Source of the DNA: JAUVXJ01 sp034411995
GTDB lineage: Bacteria; Chloroflexota; Anaerolineae; UBA7937; B3-Chlor
Reading direction: 5' to 3'
NCBI GenBank assembly: GCA_034411995.1
Contig: DAOUME010000011.1
Coordinates: forward strand, 134,138-198,137
DNA: 64,000 nt
Numbering within the stretch: position 1 is the stretch's first letter; every line of letters begins with the position of its first letter. Shown one piece after another: positions 51,088 through 60,451 of the stretch. The notes below the pieces were generated by a model. The model did not search any database and was not told the DNA's origin. It worked only from the letters and a program-made list of their open reading frames with translations. A program made the position numbers and the translations under genes.

Positions 51088-53382
51088 ATGCGGAAGCTTT
51101 TCGCGAGCTTGCAGATTCGCCTGCTCGTTCTCGTCCTCCTCGCCGTGGGCCCGATGCTGGGCCTGGTGCTGTACAGCTATTCGCAGCAGATGCAAGCGGC
51201 CACCACAGAGGCGCAGGCGAACGCCCTGAGGCTGGCGCGGCTCGCGGCCAACGATCAAGAGCGTCTGACTGAGGAGGCAAGACAGCTCCTCATCGCACTG
51301 GCCCAGCTTCCGTCGGTGCAGAACCAGGACGCGGCCGAATGCAACTCCTTCCTGGCTGATCTCCTGAAGCAGTACCCACTCTATGAGAACCTCGGAGCAG
51401 CGGACCTCGACGGCGACATATTCTGCAGTGCCGTCCCGTCCGCGACAAGAACCAACATGTCCGACCGCCCAGCGTTCCAGCTTGCTCTTGAAACGGGTGA
51501 TTTCGTTGTCGGCGACTACATAATCGCGCGCATCACGGGCAGGCCGACTCTGGGAACCGCCTATCCTGTGCTCGACGAGGCAGGCCAGCCACGCGGCGTG
51601 GTTTTTGCCGGCATCGACTTGACCTGGCTCGATAGTTTCGTGGCCAAGGCCCAGCTACCAGAGGGTTCGAGCCTCAGCATCATCGATTCCATGGGCATCA
51701 TTCTCGCTCGTTACCCAGACCCCGAACGCTGGCGGGGAACGGCGATGCCCGATTCTATTGTGCAAGCCCTCCTCGCTCAGCGGGAGGTCGTCAGCGAGGC
51801 ACAGGGGATAGACGGAGTTCAGCGTGTGTACGGCGCTACTAGGTTGCACTCTCTGCCGGCGGGGGACGTCTTCGTACGCGTCGGCGTTCCCGCTGCGTTG
51901 GTCTACGCCGACGCCCACCAGTTGCTGATCCGCAACCTGGTGACTCTGGGTCTGGCCAGCCTGCTGGTCTTTGGCGCAGCCTGGGGCGGAGGACGTCTGT
52001 TCCTGCTGAAGCCCTTGAACGCACTGCTCGGAGCCATCAGACGCTTTGAAGCCGGCGATACCGGGGCGCGCGTCGGCTCAAAGGCTGGCAGCGGGGAGCT
52101 GGGTTACTTGGGCCACGCCTTCGATGAGATGGCGGACGCGCTGGAGGCGCGCGAATCAGAACGCGATCGCTCGGAGACGCAGCTGCGGCTGCATAGCGCT
52201 CGCTCGGAGGCCCTGGCCACCATCGCCGCCCGTCTCAACGCCCAGCTCGACCCGCAGAGCGTATTCAGCCTGGTGTGCCTGGAAACAACCCGTGCGCTCG
52301 AGGTGTCTGCTGCGGCTGTGAGCGTGTACGACGAGAAGGGGGACGCCCTGCGCCTCGTCTCCCACTGCGGACTGCCGGAGGATTCCGGCGAGCAGATCGA
52401 AGCAGCGGGGTGGAGCCCCTGGATGGGGCGGCTCGAAGCGGGAGAGACGGTGATCCTCCCCGACGTCCTGGAAGATCCTGGGTTGTCCGATGCCTCCCTC
52501 TTCGCTGCGCTCGATATCCGCTCGTTGGTGAGCACGCCGCTGATGCACGAGGGCCACCTGCTCGGCACTCTGTGGGTCTTCGCGCAGGGCGAGGTGCGCC
52601 ACTTTGCTGAGGGTGAGCTTGCCTTCTTGAAGGCCCTCTCGGATCAGGCAGCCCAAGCCATCGCCAACGCGCGCCTGTACGAGGCTCTGAAAGAGGAACA
52701 GCGCGCCCGCGCTGAGCTGTTGAACAAGACCATCACCGCCCAGGAGGATGAGCGAAAGCGCATTGCCCGGGAGCTACACGACCAGACCAGCCAGGACCTC
52801 GCCGCGCTCATCCTCAGCCTCGATACCTGCGCCTTGGGTCTGGCTACGGGCAGGCATGGGTTGGAGCAACATCTCCATACGGCCAGATCTATCGCCGAGA
52901 CGATGCTTGCGAATACGCACCGCCTGATCAACGATCTGCGTCCTTCGCTGTTGGACGATCTGGGCTTGGCTGCGGCCATCGTGTGGTATGGAGAACGGAG
53001 GCTCCAGCCGATGGGCGTAACACTGGAGTTCGAATGCGACCAGATGGAAGCCAGGCTTCCTTCGTCCCTGGAGACCGCCCTGTTCCGCGTCACTCAAGAA
53101 GCGCTGACCAACGTGGTGAGGCATGCTGAAGCGTCCAGGGTGCACGTGATCCTCAGGGTGCAGGACCATACCGCGTTCCTCACTGTGCGCGACAACGGCA
53201 GGGGGTTTCAGGAGCCGGTCGCGACATCGGAGGGTGCAGAGACGCGAGGCCTGGGGTTGCGTGGGATGAGGGAACGGGTGACCGCCCTGGGGGGACAAAT
53301 GCGTGTAGAGTCTGAACCGGGTCAGGGTACGGCCATCACGGTTACCGTCCCTGTGCCGCCGCAGGAGAACCGCAGTGCCTGA
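51088..53382 (+). CDS. Membrane sensor histidine kinase (Cache-HAMP-GAF-HisKA_3)
   Basis: A 764-residue kinase. Membrane helix 1 (about 8-30), an external Cache/PDC-like sensor (about 40-290, with VFAGIDLTWLDSF), membrane helix 2 (about 293-320), HAMP, GAF domain (about 375-530), then the NarX/DesK-type dimerisation domain with phospho-His in ERKRIARELHDQTSQDLAA and an ATPase domain (RVTQEALTNVVRHAEA; GLGLRGMRERV). It should phosphorylate the NarL-type regulator whose start overlaps its end. The ATG at 51088 follows GAGGTAGGA; a GTG at 51049 is possible. The signal sensed is unknown. Confidence 0.9.
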   Translation: MRKLFASLQIRLLVLVLLAVGPMLGLVLYSYSQQMQAATTEAQANALRLARLAANDQERLTEEARQLLIALAQLPSVQNQDAAECNSFLADLLKQYPLYENLGAADLDGDIFCSAVPSATRTNMSDRPAFQLALETGDFVVGDYIIARITGRPTLGTAYPVLDEAGQPRGVVFAGIDLTWLDSFVAKAQLPEGSSLSIIDSMGIILARYPDPERWRGTAMPDSIVQALLAQREVVSEAQGIDGVQRVYGATRLHSLPAGDVFVRVGVPAALVYADAHQLLIRNLVTLGLASLLVFGAAWGGGRLFLLKPLNALLGAIRRFEAGDTGARVGSKAGSGELGYLGHAFDEMADALEARESERDRSETQLRLHSARSEALATIAARLNAQLDPQSVFSLVCLETTRALEVSAAAVSVYDEKGDALRLVSHCGLPEDSGEQIEAAGWSPWMGRLEAGETVILPDVLEDPGLSDASLFAALDIRSLVSTPLMHEGHLLGTLWVFAQGEVRHFAEGELAFLKALSDQAAQAIANARLYEALKEEQRARAELLNKTITAQEDERKRIARELHDQTSQDLAALILSLDTCALGLATGRHGLEQHLHTARSIAETMLANTHRLINDLRPSLLDDLGLAAAIVWYGERRLQPMGVTLEFECDQMEARLPSSLETALFRVTQEALTNVVRHAEASRVHVILRVQDHTAFLTVRDNGRGFQEPVATSEGAETRGLGLRGMRERVTALGGQMRVESEPGQGTAITVTVPVPPQENRSA

Positions 53383-54007
53383 GATCCGCCTGCTATTGGC
53401 CGATGACCACGCCATCCTCAGTGCGGGGTTGCGCGCTCTGCTAGGATACTACGACGATATCGAGATCGTGGGCGAGGCCCGAGATGGGACCGAGGCGGTC
53501 GAACTGGTGGCCGAACTCCGGCCAGACGTCGTGCTGATGGACATCGCCATGCCGGGTTTGAGCGGTGTGGAAGCTACGCGCCTCATCCGCGAGCAGCATC
53601 CCGATACCCGGGTCCTGGTCCTGAGCCAGCACGGGGAGCGGCAGTACGTATTGGCGGTCCTGCAGGCTGGAGCCTCTGGGTATATCCTGAAGCGGGCGTT
53701 GGGTTCGGACTTGGTCGAGGCCCTGCGAATGGTCGCCAGCGGTGAAACGTACCTGCACCCGGACGTCTCCACGATCCTGGTCGATGAGGTGCGGTGCCCT
53801 GAAGAACCCCTTACGCCCAGGGAGAAGGAGATTCTAGCGCACATCGTCCACGGCGAGACCAATCTCCAGATCGCCGCCAGCCTGTCACTGAGTACCAAGA
53901 CCGTGGAATGGCATCGTACCAACCTGATGAGCAAGCTGAACGCGCATAACGCGGCAGAGTTGGTGCGTACCGCGTTGCAGCGTGGGTTGGTGGTGGACGA
54001 GGGCTGA
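53375..54007 (+). CDS. NarL/FixJ-type response regulator
   Basis: A 210-residue regulator. The receiver has acidic DD near the N-terminus (LLADDHAI), phospho-acceptor Asp in VVLMDIAMPG and Lys in ILKRALG; the C-terminal LuxR-type HTH reads LTPREKEILAHIVHGETNLQ. It overlaps the kinase gene by 8 bases and starts with GTG. A strong terminator follows. The operons downstream encode multihaem cytochrome and flavoprotein, likely targets. Confidence 0.93.
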   Translation: MPEIRLLLADDHAILSAGLRALLGYYDDIEIVGEARDGTEAVELVAELRPDVVLMDIAMPGLSGVEATRLIREQHPDTRVLVLSQHGERQYVLAVLQAGASGYILKRALGSDLVEALRMVASGETYLHPDVSTILVDEVRCPEEPLTPREKEILAHIVHGETNLQIAASLSLSTKTVEWHRTNLMSKLNAHNAAELVRTALQRGLVVDEG

Positions 54008-54032
54008 CAATAGGTCGGTACACGGACGCGCA

Positions 54033-54061
54033 GGCCCCGCTCTCAGGAGCGGGGCCTTTTT
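54033..54061 (+). terminator. Intrinsic terminator after the two-component genes
   Basis: GGCCCCGCTC - TCAG - GAGCGGGGCC (54033-54056), perfect 10 bp stem, then TTTTT. Confidence 0.95.
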
Positions 54062-54230
54062 CGTGCCACGTGCCGTCCCCAGGGTTTTACCTGGGTGCTA
54101 TGCTGGGTAAACACCTGGGATGGAGCTTAGGAATTCACCTGTTCCCCGCCGGCGCCCAGGATGATATAGTAGTAGTGAGATCCTCTCGTCACTGTCTATC
54201 CATGGCGGCGAGCATGCCTGAGGGGCGTCG

Positions 54231-54626
54231 ATGCGCGTTCTTGTTGTTGCTGAGCCGTCGCTGTTTGAGGAAGGCGTCGAGGAGTTGCTTCGCCAGGAGC
54301 CAGGCTTCGACATCGTAGGCCGTGAGACCGACTCACTGGAGATAGTGCGGCTGATCCAGGAGGCCTCTCTTGACGTGCTGGTGGTCATCGATGGCCAAGA
54401 GGCGAGGGGTTTAGTGCGCGAGTTGATACGCATGGTGCAGGATGGCTTCCGCATCAGGGTGGTGGAGGTGAATCGGGCGGACAATACGCTCTGCCACTAT
54501 TGCGGCGAGCAGGAAGCCGTGCGGGACGAGCGGGCACTGTTGGATGCCGTCCGACGCATTTGCTGCTCGTCGATGCGGGACGCACAGGCTCCACTGGCGC
54601 GTGCTATGGCGCCGCCGATGGCGTGA
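54231..54626 (+). CDS. Stand-alone receiver-like protein
   Basis: A 131-residue protein with a receiver-type N-terminus (RVLVVAEPSLFEEGVEELL, then FDIVGRETDS) but the phospho-acceptor region reads DVLVVIDGQEAR, so the Asp position is shifted and the usual second acidic pair is missing. The C-terminal part contains CHYC and two further cysteines. It is probably a degenerate receiver or a redox-sensitive partner of the adjacent two-component system. It sits between that system and the cytochrome operon. Confidence 0.6.
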   Translation: MRVLVVAEPSLFEEGVEELLRQEPGFDIVGRETDSLEIVRLIQEASLDVLVVIDGQEARGLVRELIRMVQDGFRIRVVEVNRADNTLCHYCGEQEAVRDERALLDAVRRICCSSMRDAQAPLARAMAPPMA

Positions 54627-54737
54627 CACAATGAGGTGCAACGAATGCCAAGCAGCAGGCACCAGGCACGCTCTTGTGGGCTTGAGATTCCGAGTCCCGC
54701 CAGAGGGCATCTTGTCGGAGGGAGATAGTCGCGGCCT

Positions 54738-55610
54738 ATGTCGAAGAAGCGAATGATAGTGATCGCCGTCCTACTGGGGGTGGTGGCGCTGGGCGGCGTA
54801 GGTGCAGTGGGTTTCTGGCAATACCACGAGCAGCCGCAGTTCTGCGCCACGTGCCACATCATGGAGCCGTATCTGGAGTCGTGGCAGGCATCGGAGTATG
54901 GGGCTGCTGCCCACGCGGCACAGGGTGTGACCTGCCTGGACTGTCACGAGCCCACGACGCAGCAGCAAGTGGACGAACTGGTAGCGTACGTGCAGGGGGA
55001 CTTCACGGTCCCTCTGGAGGAGCGTCAGTTCTCCGACGACTTTTGCTTCGACTGCCATCTGCCCAACGAACATACGAGTTATGACGAGGTGATCCAGCTA
55101 ACGGCGGGGATGGAGTTGAACCCTCACGATTCGCACCTTGTTGGTGAAATGGACTGTGAGACCTGCCACAAGATGCACGGGCTTTCAGAGGACTACTGCG
55201 CCGAGTGCCACGGCCCCTTGAGCACTAGGCCGGGCTGGACGACAGAGGTGGCCATGCCCGCGGGGGTTGCTGTGTGGACCCCGGACATGGACTGCACTGT
55301 CTGTCATGTCATGACGCCTTATGTAGAGTCCCTGGAGGATCCCGACCTGCTGGCCTATGCCCATGCCCAGGCGGGTTTGACCTGCACGGATTGCCATAGT
55401 GACCTGGAGGCATTGGCGGACGCCCATGTGGGGGCCGTTGCCGGCAGCTTCGTCGACCCCCGGACGTTTGACATGGACTTCTGCTTCGGTTGCCATGTGC
55501 CCACTCCTCACACGAGTGATGAAGCCGTGGTCGAGCTCACGGGAGATCTAGATCCCAACCCCCACTCTGGGGGGGTAGAGTGTTACTACTGCCACCAGAT
55601 GCATAGATAG
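54738..55610 (+). CDS. Nine-haem membrane-anchored cytochrome c (NapC/NirT-like start)
   Basis: A 290-residue protein with an N-terminal membrane anchor (about 5-27) followed by nine CXXCH haem motifs: CATCH, CLDCH, CFDCH, CETCH, CAECH, CTVCH, CTDCH, CFGCH and CYYCH. The first (QFCATCHIMEPYLESW) resembles NapC/NirT quinol-oxidising cytochromes. It would pass electrons from membrane quinols to an external reductase. GGAGGGAG precedes the ATG at about 13 bases. The Tat-exported flavoprotein and Fe-S protein follow, and a second, damaged copy lies at 62764. Confidence 0.92.
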   Translation: MSKKRMIVIAVLLGVVALGGVGAVGFWQYHEQPQFCATCHIMEPYLESWQASEYGAAAHAAQGVTCLDCHEPTTQQQVDELVAYVQGDFTVPLEERQFSDDFCFDCHLPNEHTSYDEVIQLTAGMELNPHDSHLVGEMDCETCHKMHGLSEDYCAECHGPLSTRPGWTTEVAMPAGVAVWTPDMDCTVCHVMTPYVESLEDPDLLAYAHAQAGLTCTDCHSDLEALADAHVGAVAGSFVDPRTFDMDFCFGCHVPTPHTSDEAVVELTGDLDPNPHSGGVECYYCHQMHR

Positions 55611-55812
55611 CCGGATGCGCGGTGTGCCCACTGGCATTCTTGCGGCTGGGGGTTGGGCCAAGCGCAGGTGGGCAGATTGGGAGAAGGGGGGTGATAGACG
55701 GATTGCGAGGTCTGATAGGAGGGTTTCCGTTGGCGAAGGAGGTTGAGACATGGCCGAGGGGAAGTCAATGAAAAGTGCAGAATCAGGTGGCGAGTTCGTG
55801 AAGGAGGACAAG

Positions 55813-57780
55813 ATGGGAGAGGAAAAGGAAGTACGCAGGAAACTGTCGCGAAAGGACTTTGTTAAGGGCGCAGCGGTGGTGGCAGGCGCGGGCGCGTTGG
55901 CCAGTTGCGCACCAGCCGCTACTCCGGTACCAACTTCGGCACCTGAGCCCACCACAGCGCCGGCCCCTACCACAGCGCCGGCTCCCACCCCCGCAGTGGC
56001 AACGACAGTGGAGGTACCCGGAGAGTTCACTACCTTTGACACGGATGTGCTTGTCGTCGGGGCAGGCACAGCCGGCACTGAGGCCGCGATCGCTGCGGCT
56101 AGCGCCGGGGCCAACGTGATCATAGTGGACAAGAAGAAGTTTGGGCGTTGCGGTGATTCTGGTGTCAAGAGCTCCGCTCAGATGAGCTCAAGCTGGTTGG
56201 GGTTGGAGGGCGATAATCCCCAGAAACAGCTGGCAGATGCCGTGGAAAGCGGTCAATGGGTCGTGGACCAGAAGCTGGGCCTTTCGGTCATGCAGGCTTA
56301 CGCAGAAGACAAGGTAATGCTCATGTCGGAGAACTGGGGGAACCTGCATAATCGCGACCCGAAAACGGGCGAACCAACGATACTCCCAGGCGGGGGAGTT
56401 TCCGGGACTAGCGGAACTCCAAGGCGGTGGCCGGGCTACAAACTCTACAACCACGCCTATGAGGCGTTGAGGGTAGGGGCCAGGGTCCTTGACTACTGCA
56501 CTGTCACCAGTCTCCTGACGGACGACGAGGGCGCGGTGGTGGGTGCGACCGCAATAGACTTCCGCACCGGCGAGTTCTTCGTCATCAGAGCCAAGTCAAC
56601 TGTTCTGGCCACGGGAGGAGACACTCAATTGTGGGGGGCGGGCACCATAGTGGCTCTTCACGGAGGCGGTGTGTATGGTCTCACGGGAGACGGACACGCT
56701 TTGATGGCCCCGCTCGGAGTGGAATTCAGGGATCTGGAATTCCGCTCTTTGTACACGTCTGCGCATCCACTGTACCCCACGGCCATATCCAGCTTCTGTT
56801 GTAGCGGAGCAGCGCCTGCCACCCTGGTGGACAAAGACGGGGTGAAGTTCATGGAGGACATACCAACCGAGGAGCTGACTTTGCGGCGGGTGCACTATGA
56901 AGTTGAGAAGATGCTTGCCGAGGGGCGCGGGGGTCCACACGGAGGTTACTTTGAATCGCTGAGTTACCAGAGTCAGTTGGAGACATATGGCTATTTCGGA
57001 AGTGAGACTACGCACGTGAAGCGCGTATGGGAGAAGAGCGGTCTCCTGCCTGACTTGACTAAGTGCGAGGCACATTTCAACCATACCTACGACTTCGGCG
57101 GAGTGGTAACTAATGACAAGGCTGAGACGGGTATCCCCGGTCTCTACGCTGCCGGCGAGATCACGATGCACTCGGGCGCTGGGTATGGCGTGTTCAGGAT
57201 GTTCTCTTCATGTGTGGTGACTGGGAAGTGGGCCGGGGAAAACGGCGCGAACAGAGCTGCAATGGAGACGCCGGGTATCAACTGGTCGCAGGTGGCCGAC
57301 GAGTACAGTCGGGTCTTCGGTCTTCTGTATGCCGAGCCGGACAACCCGTTGCGGGTGCACGAGATCAGGCACAAGGTCCAGGACGCTGCGTGGAAGGGAT
57401 CCGGTAACTGGAGGAGCGAGAAGAAGTCCAATGAGGCTTTGGCTACGCTGGATAGCGTAGACAAAGATGATCTGCCGAGGATGTACGTGGCCGACAAGTC
57501 CAAGGTCTGCAACATGGAGTGGATGGAAGCCCTAGAGACGATCAATATGATCACGATGGCCCGGATGGATACGCTGGCAGCGCTCGAGCGGACTGAGAGC
57601 AGGGGCACACATCTGCGGAATGAGTACGCCGACATGGATAACGATGAGTGGCTGAAGAACGTCTACATCAGGATGGCGGACGGGGCACTGACGGTCGAGC
57701 CAAGGCCCGTGATCATCACTACTGTCACGCCGCCCTCGGGGAAATTCCCGCAGGGAGGGGGAACACTCCCCGAGGCGTAG
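55813..57780 (+). CDS. Tat-exported FAD-binding reductase (fumarate-reductase-like flavoprotein)
   Basis: A 655-residue flavoprotein. The N-terminus carries a Tat-type signal (RRKLSRKDFVKG) with a lipobox (LASC), so it is likely exported folded and lipid-anchored. A Thr/Pro-rich spacer follows, then the FAD-binding GAGTAGTEAAIAAA motif and a C-terminal GLYAAGEITMHSGAGYG block. The His that binds FAD covalently in SdhA/FrdA is not seen (KFGRCGDSGVKSSAQ), and the fumarate-site motif is not clear, so the substrate is unknown. The ATG at 55813 is chosen since AAGGAGG is 5 bases upstream; in-frame ATGs lie at 55750 and 55777. The Fe-S gene follows by 29 bp. Confidence 0.85.
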   Translation: MGEEKEVRRKLSRKDFVKGAAVVAGAGALASCAPAATPVPTSAPEPTTAPAPTTAPAPTPAVATTVEVPGEFTTFDTDVLVVGAGTAGTEAAIAAASAGANVIIVDKKKFGRCGDSGVKSSAQMSSSWLGLEGDNPQKQLADAVESGQWVVDQKLGLSVMQAYAEDKVMLMSENWGNLHNRDPKTGEPTILPGGGVSGTSGTPRRWPGYKLYNHAYEALRVGARVLDYCTVTSLLTDDEGAVVGATAIDFRTGEFFVIRAKSTVLATGGDTQLWGAGTIVALHGGGVYGLTGDGHALMAPLGVEFRDLEFRSLYTSAHPLYPTAISSFCCSGAAPATLVDKDGVKFMEDIPTEELTLRRVHYEVEKMLAEGRGGPHGGYFESLSYQSQLETYGYFGSETTHVKRVWEKSGLLPDLTKCEAHFNHTYDFGGVVTNDKAETGIPGLYAAGEITMHSGAGYGVFRMFSSCVVTGKWAGENGANRAAMETPGINWSQVADEYSRVFGLLYAEPDNPLRVHEIRHKVQDAAWKGSGNWRSEKKSNEALATLDSVDKDDLPRMYVADKSKVCNMEWMEALETINMITMARMDTLAALERTESRGTHLRNEYADMDNDEWLKNVYIRMADGALTVEPRPVIITTVTPPSGKFPQGGGTLPEA

Positions 57781-57809
57781 AGAATCATACGAAAGGGGGT
57801 TACGATACC

Positions 57810-58547
57810 ATGGCTGACATAATCAGAGCGAAGGTTTTCAGGTACAACCCAATCGTGGACCCGGAGCCTTACTACAAGACCTACGAGGTGCCCTATAGAG
57901 AGCAGATGTCTGTCTTGGAGCTGCTCAGGTACATCCATGAGGAGATGGAACCTATCTCCTTCGATTACTGCTGCCGAGCGTCTGTCTGCGGCATGTGCAC
58001 TCTCATGGTGGATGCAAAGCCCGCAATGGCCTGCGTAACCCTGGTTCCGGCCGGAGACATCCTGATTGAGCCTTTGGAAGGTTTCCCCGTCATCAGGGAT
58101 CTCATAGTAGACAGGACCGAGGTCCAGAATAGGCTCTATGGGACAATGCCTTGGTTCTCAAGGACGAAGCCCATGACTGAGCCGCTGGCGATGCCTCCGG
58201 AGGCTTTCTTAAGGTCTATCGTTCTACAGGAGTGCAAGGACTGCCTCTGTTGCCACGTCGTGTGCCCGGTTCTCAAGGATAAGGGGTTCAATGTATTCGC
58301 CGGGCCCTTCATACTAACCAAGATCGCCTCAAGATACTTTGACACACGCGAGGATTTCGCAGACGTCAGGCTGAAGACTGCCGTCCGGGAGGGGCTCTTT
58401 GAGTGCATCCTCTGTGGTCAATGCACGGAGGTCTGTCCGAGAGGAGCGCTGATACAAACCCCTGGATACCCGGACGCTAGTATAGACCACGTGAAAGTGT
58501 TCAAAGAGATGATGGACGCTGCCGAAGCGAAGGGCTGGAAGCCCTAG
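57810..58547 (+). CDS. FrdB/SdhB-like iron-sulfur protein
   Basis: A 245-residue protein. N-terminal 2Fe-2S ferredoxin domain with CCRASVCGMCTLMV and a later AMAC, then two C-terminal cluster motifs (CKDCLCCHVVCPV and CILCGQCTEVCPR). It should link the cytochrome and the flavoprotein. It has no signal peptide, so it may be exported by hitchhiking with the Tat-type flavoprotein. The ATG at 57810 follows AAAGGGGG; the frame is open further upstream but overlaps the previous gene. Confidence 0.9.
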   Translation: MADIIRAKVFRYNPIVDPEPYYKTYEVPYREQMSVLELLRYIHEEMEPISFDYCCRASVCGMCTLMVDAKPAMACVTLVPAGDILIEPLEGFPVIRDLIVDRTEVQNRLYGTMPWFSRTKPMTEPLAMPPEAFLRSIVLQECKDCLCCHVVCPVLKDKGFNVFAGPFILTKIASRYFDTREDFADVRLKTAVREGLFECILCGQCTEVCPRGALIQTPGYPDASIDHVKVFKEMMDAAEAKGWKP

Positions 58548-59257
58548 TTCGTCGGCTGTCTGGTTGAATGTCTCTTGCCGGCGTCTGTGGGTGGAGGCCT
58601 AGAGGTCCGCCAAGAGGATTGTGACTGCAGCGAGCGGGCAGTGGGGCGAACCCTGAGGGTAGAGGCCCGCAAGTTGAGTCTCTACCCTCAGACAATCTGG
58701 AATTGCCGAGTCCCCACCGGTGAGCGTCTCACTGGGCCGCATACTGGGGGCAACACGGGTTATGGGACGGTGATCGCGGGTGCGCACGGCACGAGTATGC
58801 CGTTTTCCTTCAGCGTCTCGTCGGCATGTCCAGCAGCACGTGGCCTGTGAGGAAACCTGGACGGCCTGGTATGCGTATCGAGCTCCTATGGCGCTGGGCG
58901 ACGGGAGACCTGCATGGGTGCTCTCCCGCCCGCAGTCCCATTTTGGGCGGGGGCTGGGTTCGTGCTTGCGTGCGGGAAAAGCTATCCCCCGTCAAGTACC
59001 GCGCGAGTCTCCGGACGGATCGTGGCCGCAGTGCTCCACCTAGTTCCGTTGCCCGCTCAGGGAGGCAATGAGAACATCACGAGGCGGTGCGTAGAGTGAT
59101 CGCTATATGCTGTCGCATCGTGCCCGGCACTATCCCTCAGCGGCGCCCACGCACTGAGCCACGCCGCGGGTCTTGCAGCAGGGCCGCTTCGCAAAGGCCA
59201 TCTCTGCGGCGCGGCTGGGGGAGCCAAGTCGCGCCAATCGAGGCTATCCTGACGAGT
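58548..59257. other. Long intergenic region with a 12-bp perfect inverted repeat
   Basis: No credible gene. The arms CTGAGGGTAGAG (58653-58664) and CTCTACCCTCAG (58680-58691) form a perfect 12 bp hairpin with a 15-base loop, about 105 bases after the Fe-S gene. It has no T run, so it may protect the 3' end of the operon mRNA or be a regulator site. Confidence 0.55.
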
Positions 59258-59731
59258 ATGCTTGCAGCAGCAGCGCTGACGGCGGGCTTGCTGGTGGCGG
59301 GATGCGCGGCTTCCGTCCCCGGCCCCGAGGTGAGACCAGGTCAAGCGCCCGTTCTGCCCGGCTCGCCGTCAGCAATGGCCACGCCCGTGCGCACTTACGC
59401 GCTCTCAGGCACAGTCTTCTTCGACTACAACGGTAACGCCGCGCGGGACGAGGATGAGCCTCCCATCGACGGCGTTCGCATCCAAGTCGCTGGAGTGACG
59501 AGCACCAGTGAGTCAGACGGCAGCTACTCTGTGGCGGGCGTGCCTACTGGGAGTCAGCAGGTCTATGTGGAAAGCCCCAGTCAAGAGGTGGCAACGGCCT
59601 TCAGGTACATCTCATCGTCCTTGATGGACTTTCAGTCTATAGACGATCCAATCATAGTGACGGTTGAACACGACACACAGGTGAACATCGGCTTGATGCG
59701 GTGGCTTCCCGAGCCCATCACTTGCGGGTGA
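59258..59731 (+). CDS. Lipoprotein with an SdrD B-like beta domain
   Basis: About 157 residues. The N-terminus is a lipoprotein signal (LTAGLLVAGC). The main domain (GTVFFDYNGNAARDEDEP; GVRIQVAG; DGSYSVAGVPTGSQQVYV) matches the SdrD B-like/carboxypeptidase-regulatory-like beta-sandwich group, which often binds calcium through Asp-rich loops. It should sit on the outer face of the membrane. The ATG at 59258 fits the signal peptide but lacks a good ribosome site; the frame is open further upstream. Confidence 0.6.
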   Translation: MLAAAALTAGLLVAGCAASVPGPEVRPGQAPVLPGSPSAMATPVRTYALSGTVFFDYNGNAARDEDEPPIDGVRIQVAGVTSTSESDGSYSVAGVPTGSQQVYVESPSQEVATAFRYISSSLMDFQSIDDPIIVTVEHDTQVNIGLMRWLPEPITCG

Positions 59732-60102
59732 TGACCCAAGGGCGCTGCCCCCCGTGCGGGGTGGACGTTGGCTCTGGGGCGGACCTGGCTAACTGGCCGC
59801 GTGGCGCACATACCTGTGGTGACAGTCGGGGCTGGATCGAGTACGTCGTCGCGGAACCGGAAGCCGTTGTCGGTGCCACTCGCGGCTTCGTCGTGGAGGC
59901 GGAGAATGGCTGTGGCCCGATGTCTCCTATGACGCCGGGTTGGGGCTGCGGGAGGCCGGCTATCGGATAATCGTTTCTCATGGCCGGTGTGCTGCCCAGC
60001 TGCCCTGGCAACAGGGTCTTAACGGCGTCAGCGGCGCCGGTGCGTTCTTGTGGGGTGAGCCAGATACGTCGGGCTCTCCCCTTTCTAAAGGGGGTGCGAT
60101 TT
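59732..60102. other. Intergenic region before tatA
   Basis: An open frame on the plus strand here (to 59970) shows no family features or ribosome site and may be decayed coding sequence. AAAGGGGG near the end serves tatA. Confidence 0.45.
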
Positions 60103-60276
60103 ATGCCTGATTTGGGCGTGCCAGCACTCCTCATCATCCTGGTCTTTGGGATGGGGAAGCTGCCCCAGATAGGCAACGCCCTGGGACAGGGGATAAGGGA
60201 GTCAAGAGAGGGTACGCAGGGCCTGGCCGAAGAGGATATGTCTAAGGCCGGCCCTGGAGAGAGCGTCGAAGGCTAG
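60103..60276 (+). CDS. tatA: Twin-arginine translocase subunit TatA/TatE
   Basis: A 57-residue protein: a membrane helix (about 5-17) with the FGMGKLPQIG hinge, an amphipathic helix (ALGQGIRESREGTQ) and an acidic tail. TatA oligomers form the pore of the Tat system. The ATG at 60103 has AAAGGGGG about 10 bases upstream. TatC is not nearby. Its position close to a Tat-type signal-bearing flavoprotein supports a dedicated TatA copy. Confidence 0.88.
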   Translation: MPDLGVPALLIILVFGMGKLPQIGNALGQGIRESREGTQGLAEEDMSKAGPGESVEG

Positions 60277-60451
60277 GTCGTGTGCCTGGCCGGCGGCTTC
60301 AGCGTGCAGGAGCACTGGGAGTAGTGTCCTGACGGCACCACTGGTGCCACTGTCTTCTGCTAAGGGGCTGTCCCGAAAGTACGTGGCGAGGGGTTGGTGG
60401 ACAGCCCTTGGCACCTTCAAGTTGGAGTGAGAGAAGAGAGACTGGTGGTAT

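Noticed and set aside
54165..54170. TATAGT as -10 for the receiver-like gene
   Set aside because: No acceptable -35 at 16-18 bp; not enough to call a promoter.
59701..59970. A 89-codon frame after the lipoprotein gene
   Set aside because: No ribosome site or family features; may be decayed sequence, so not listed as a gene.
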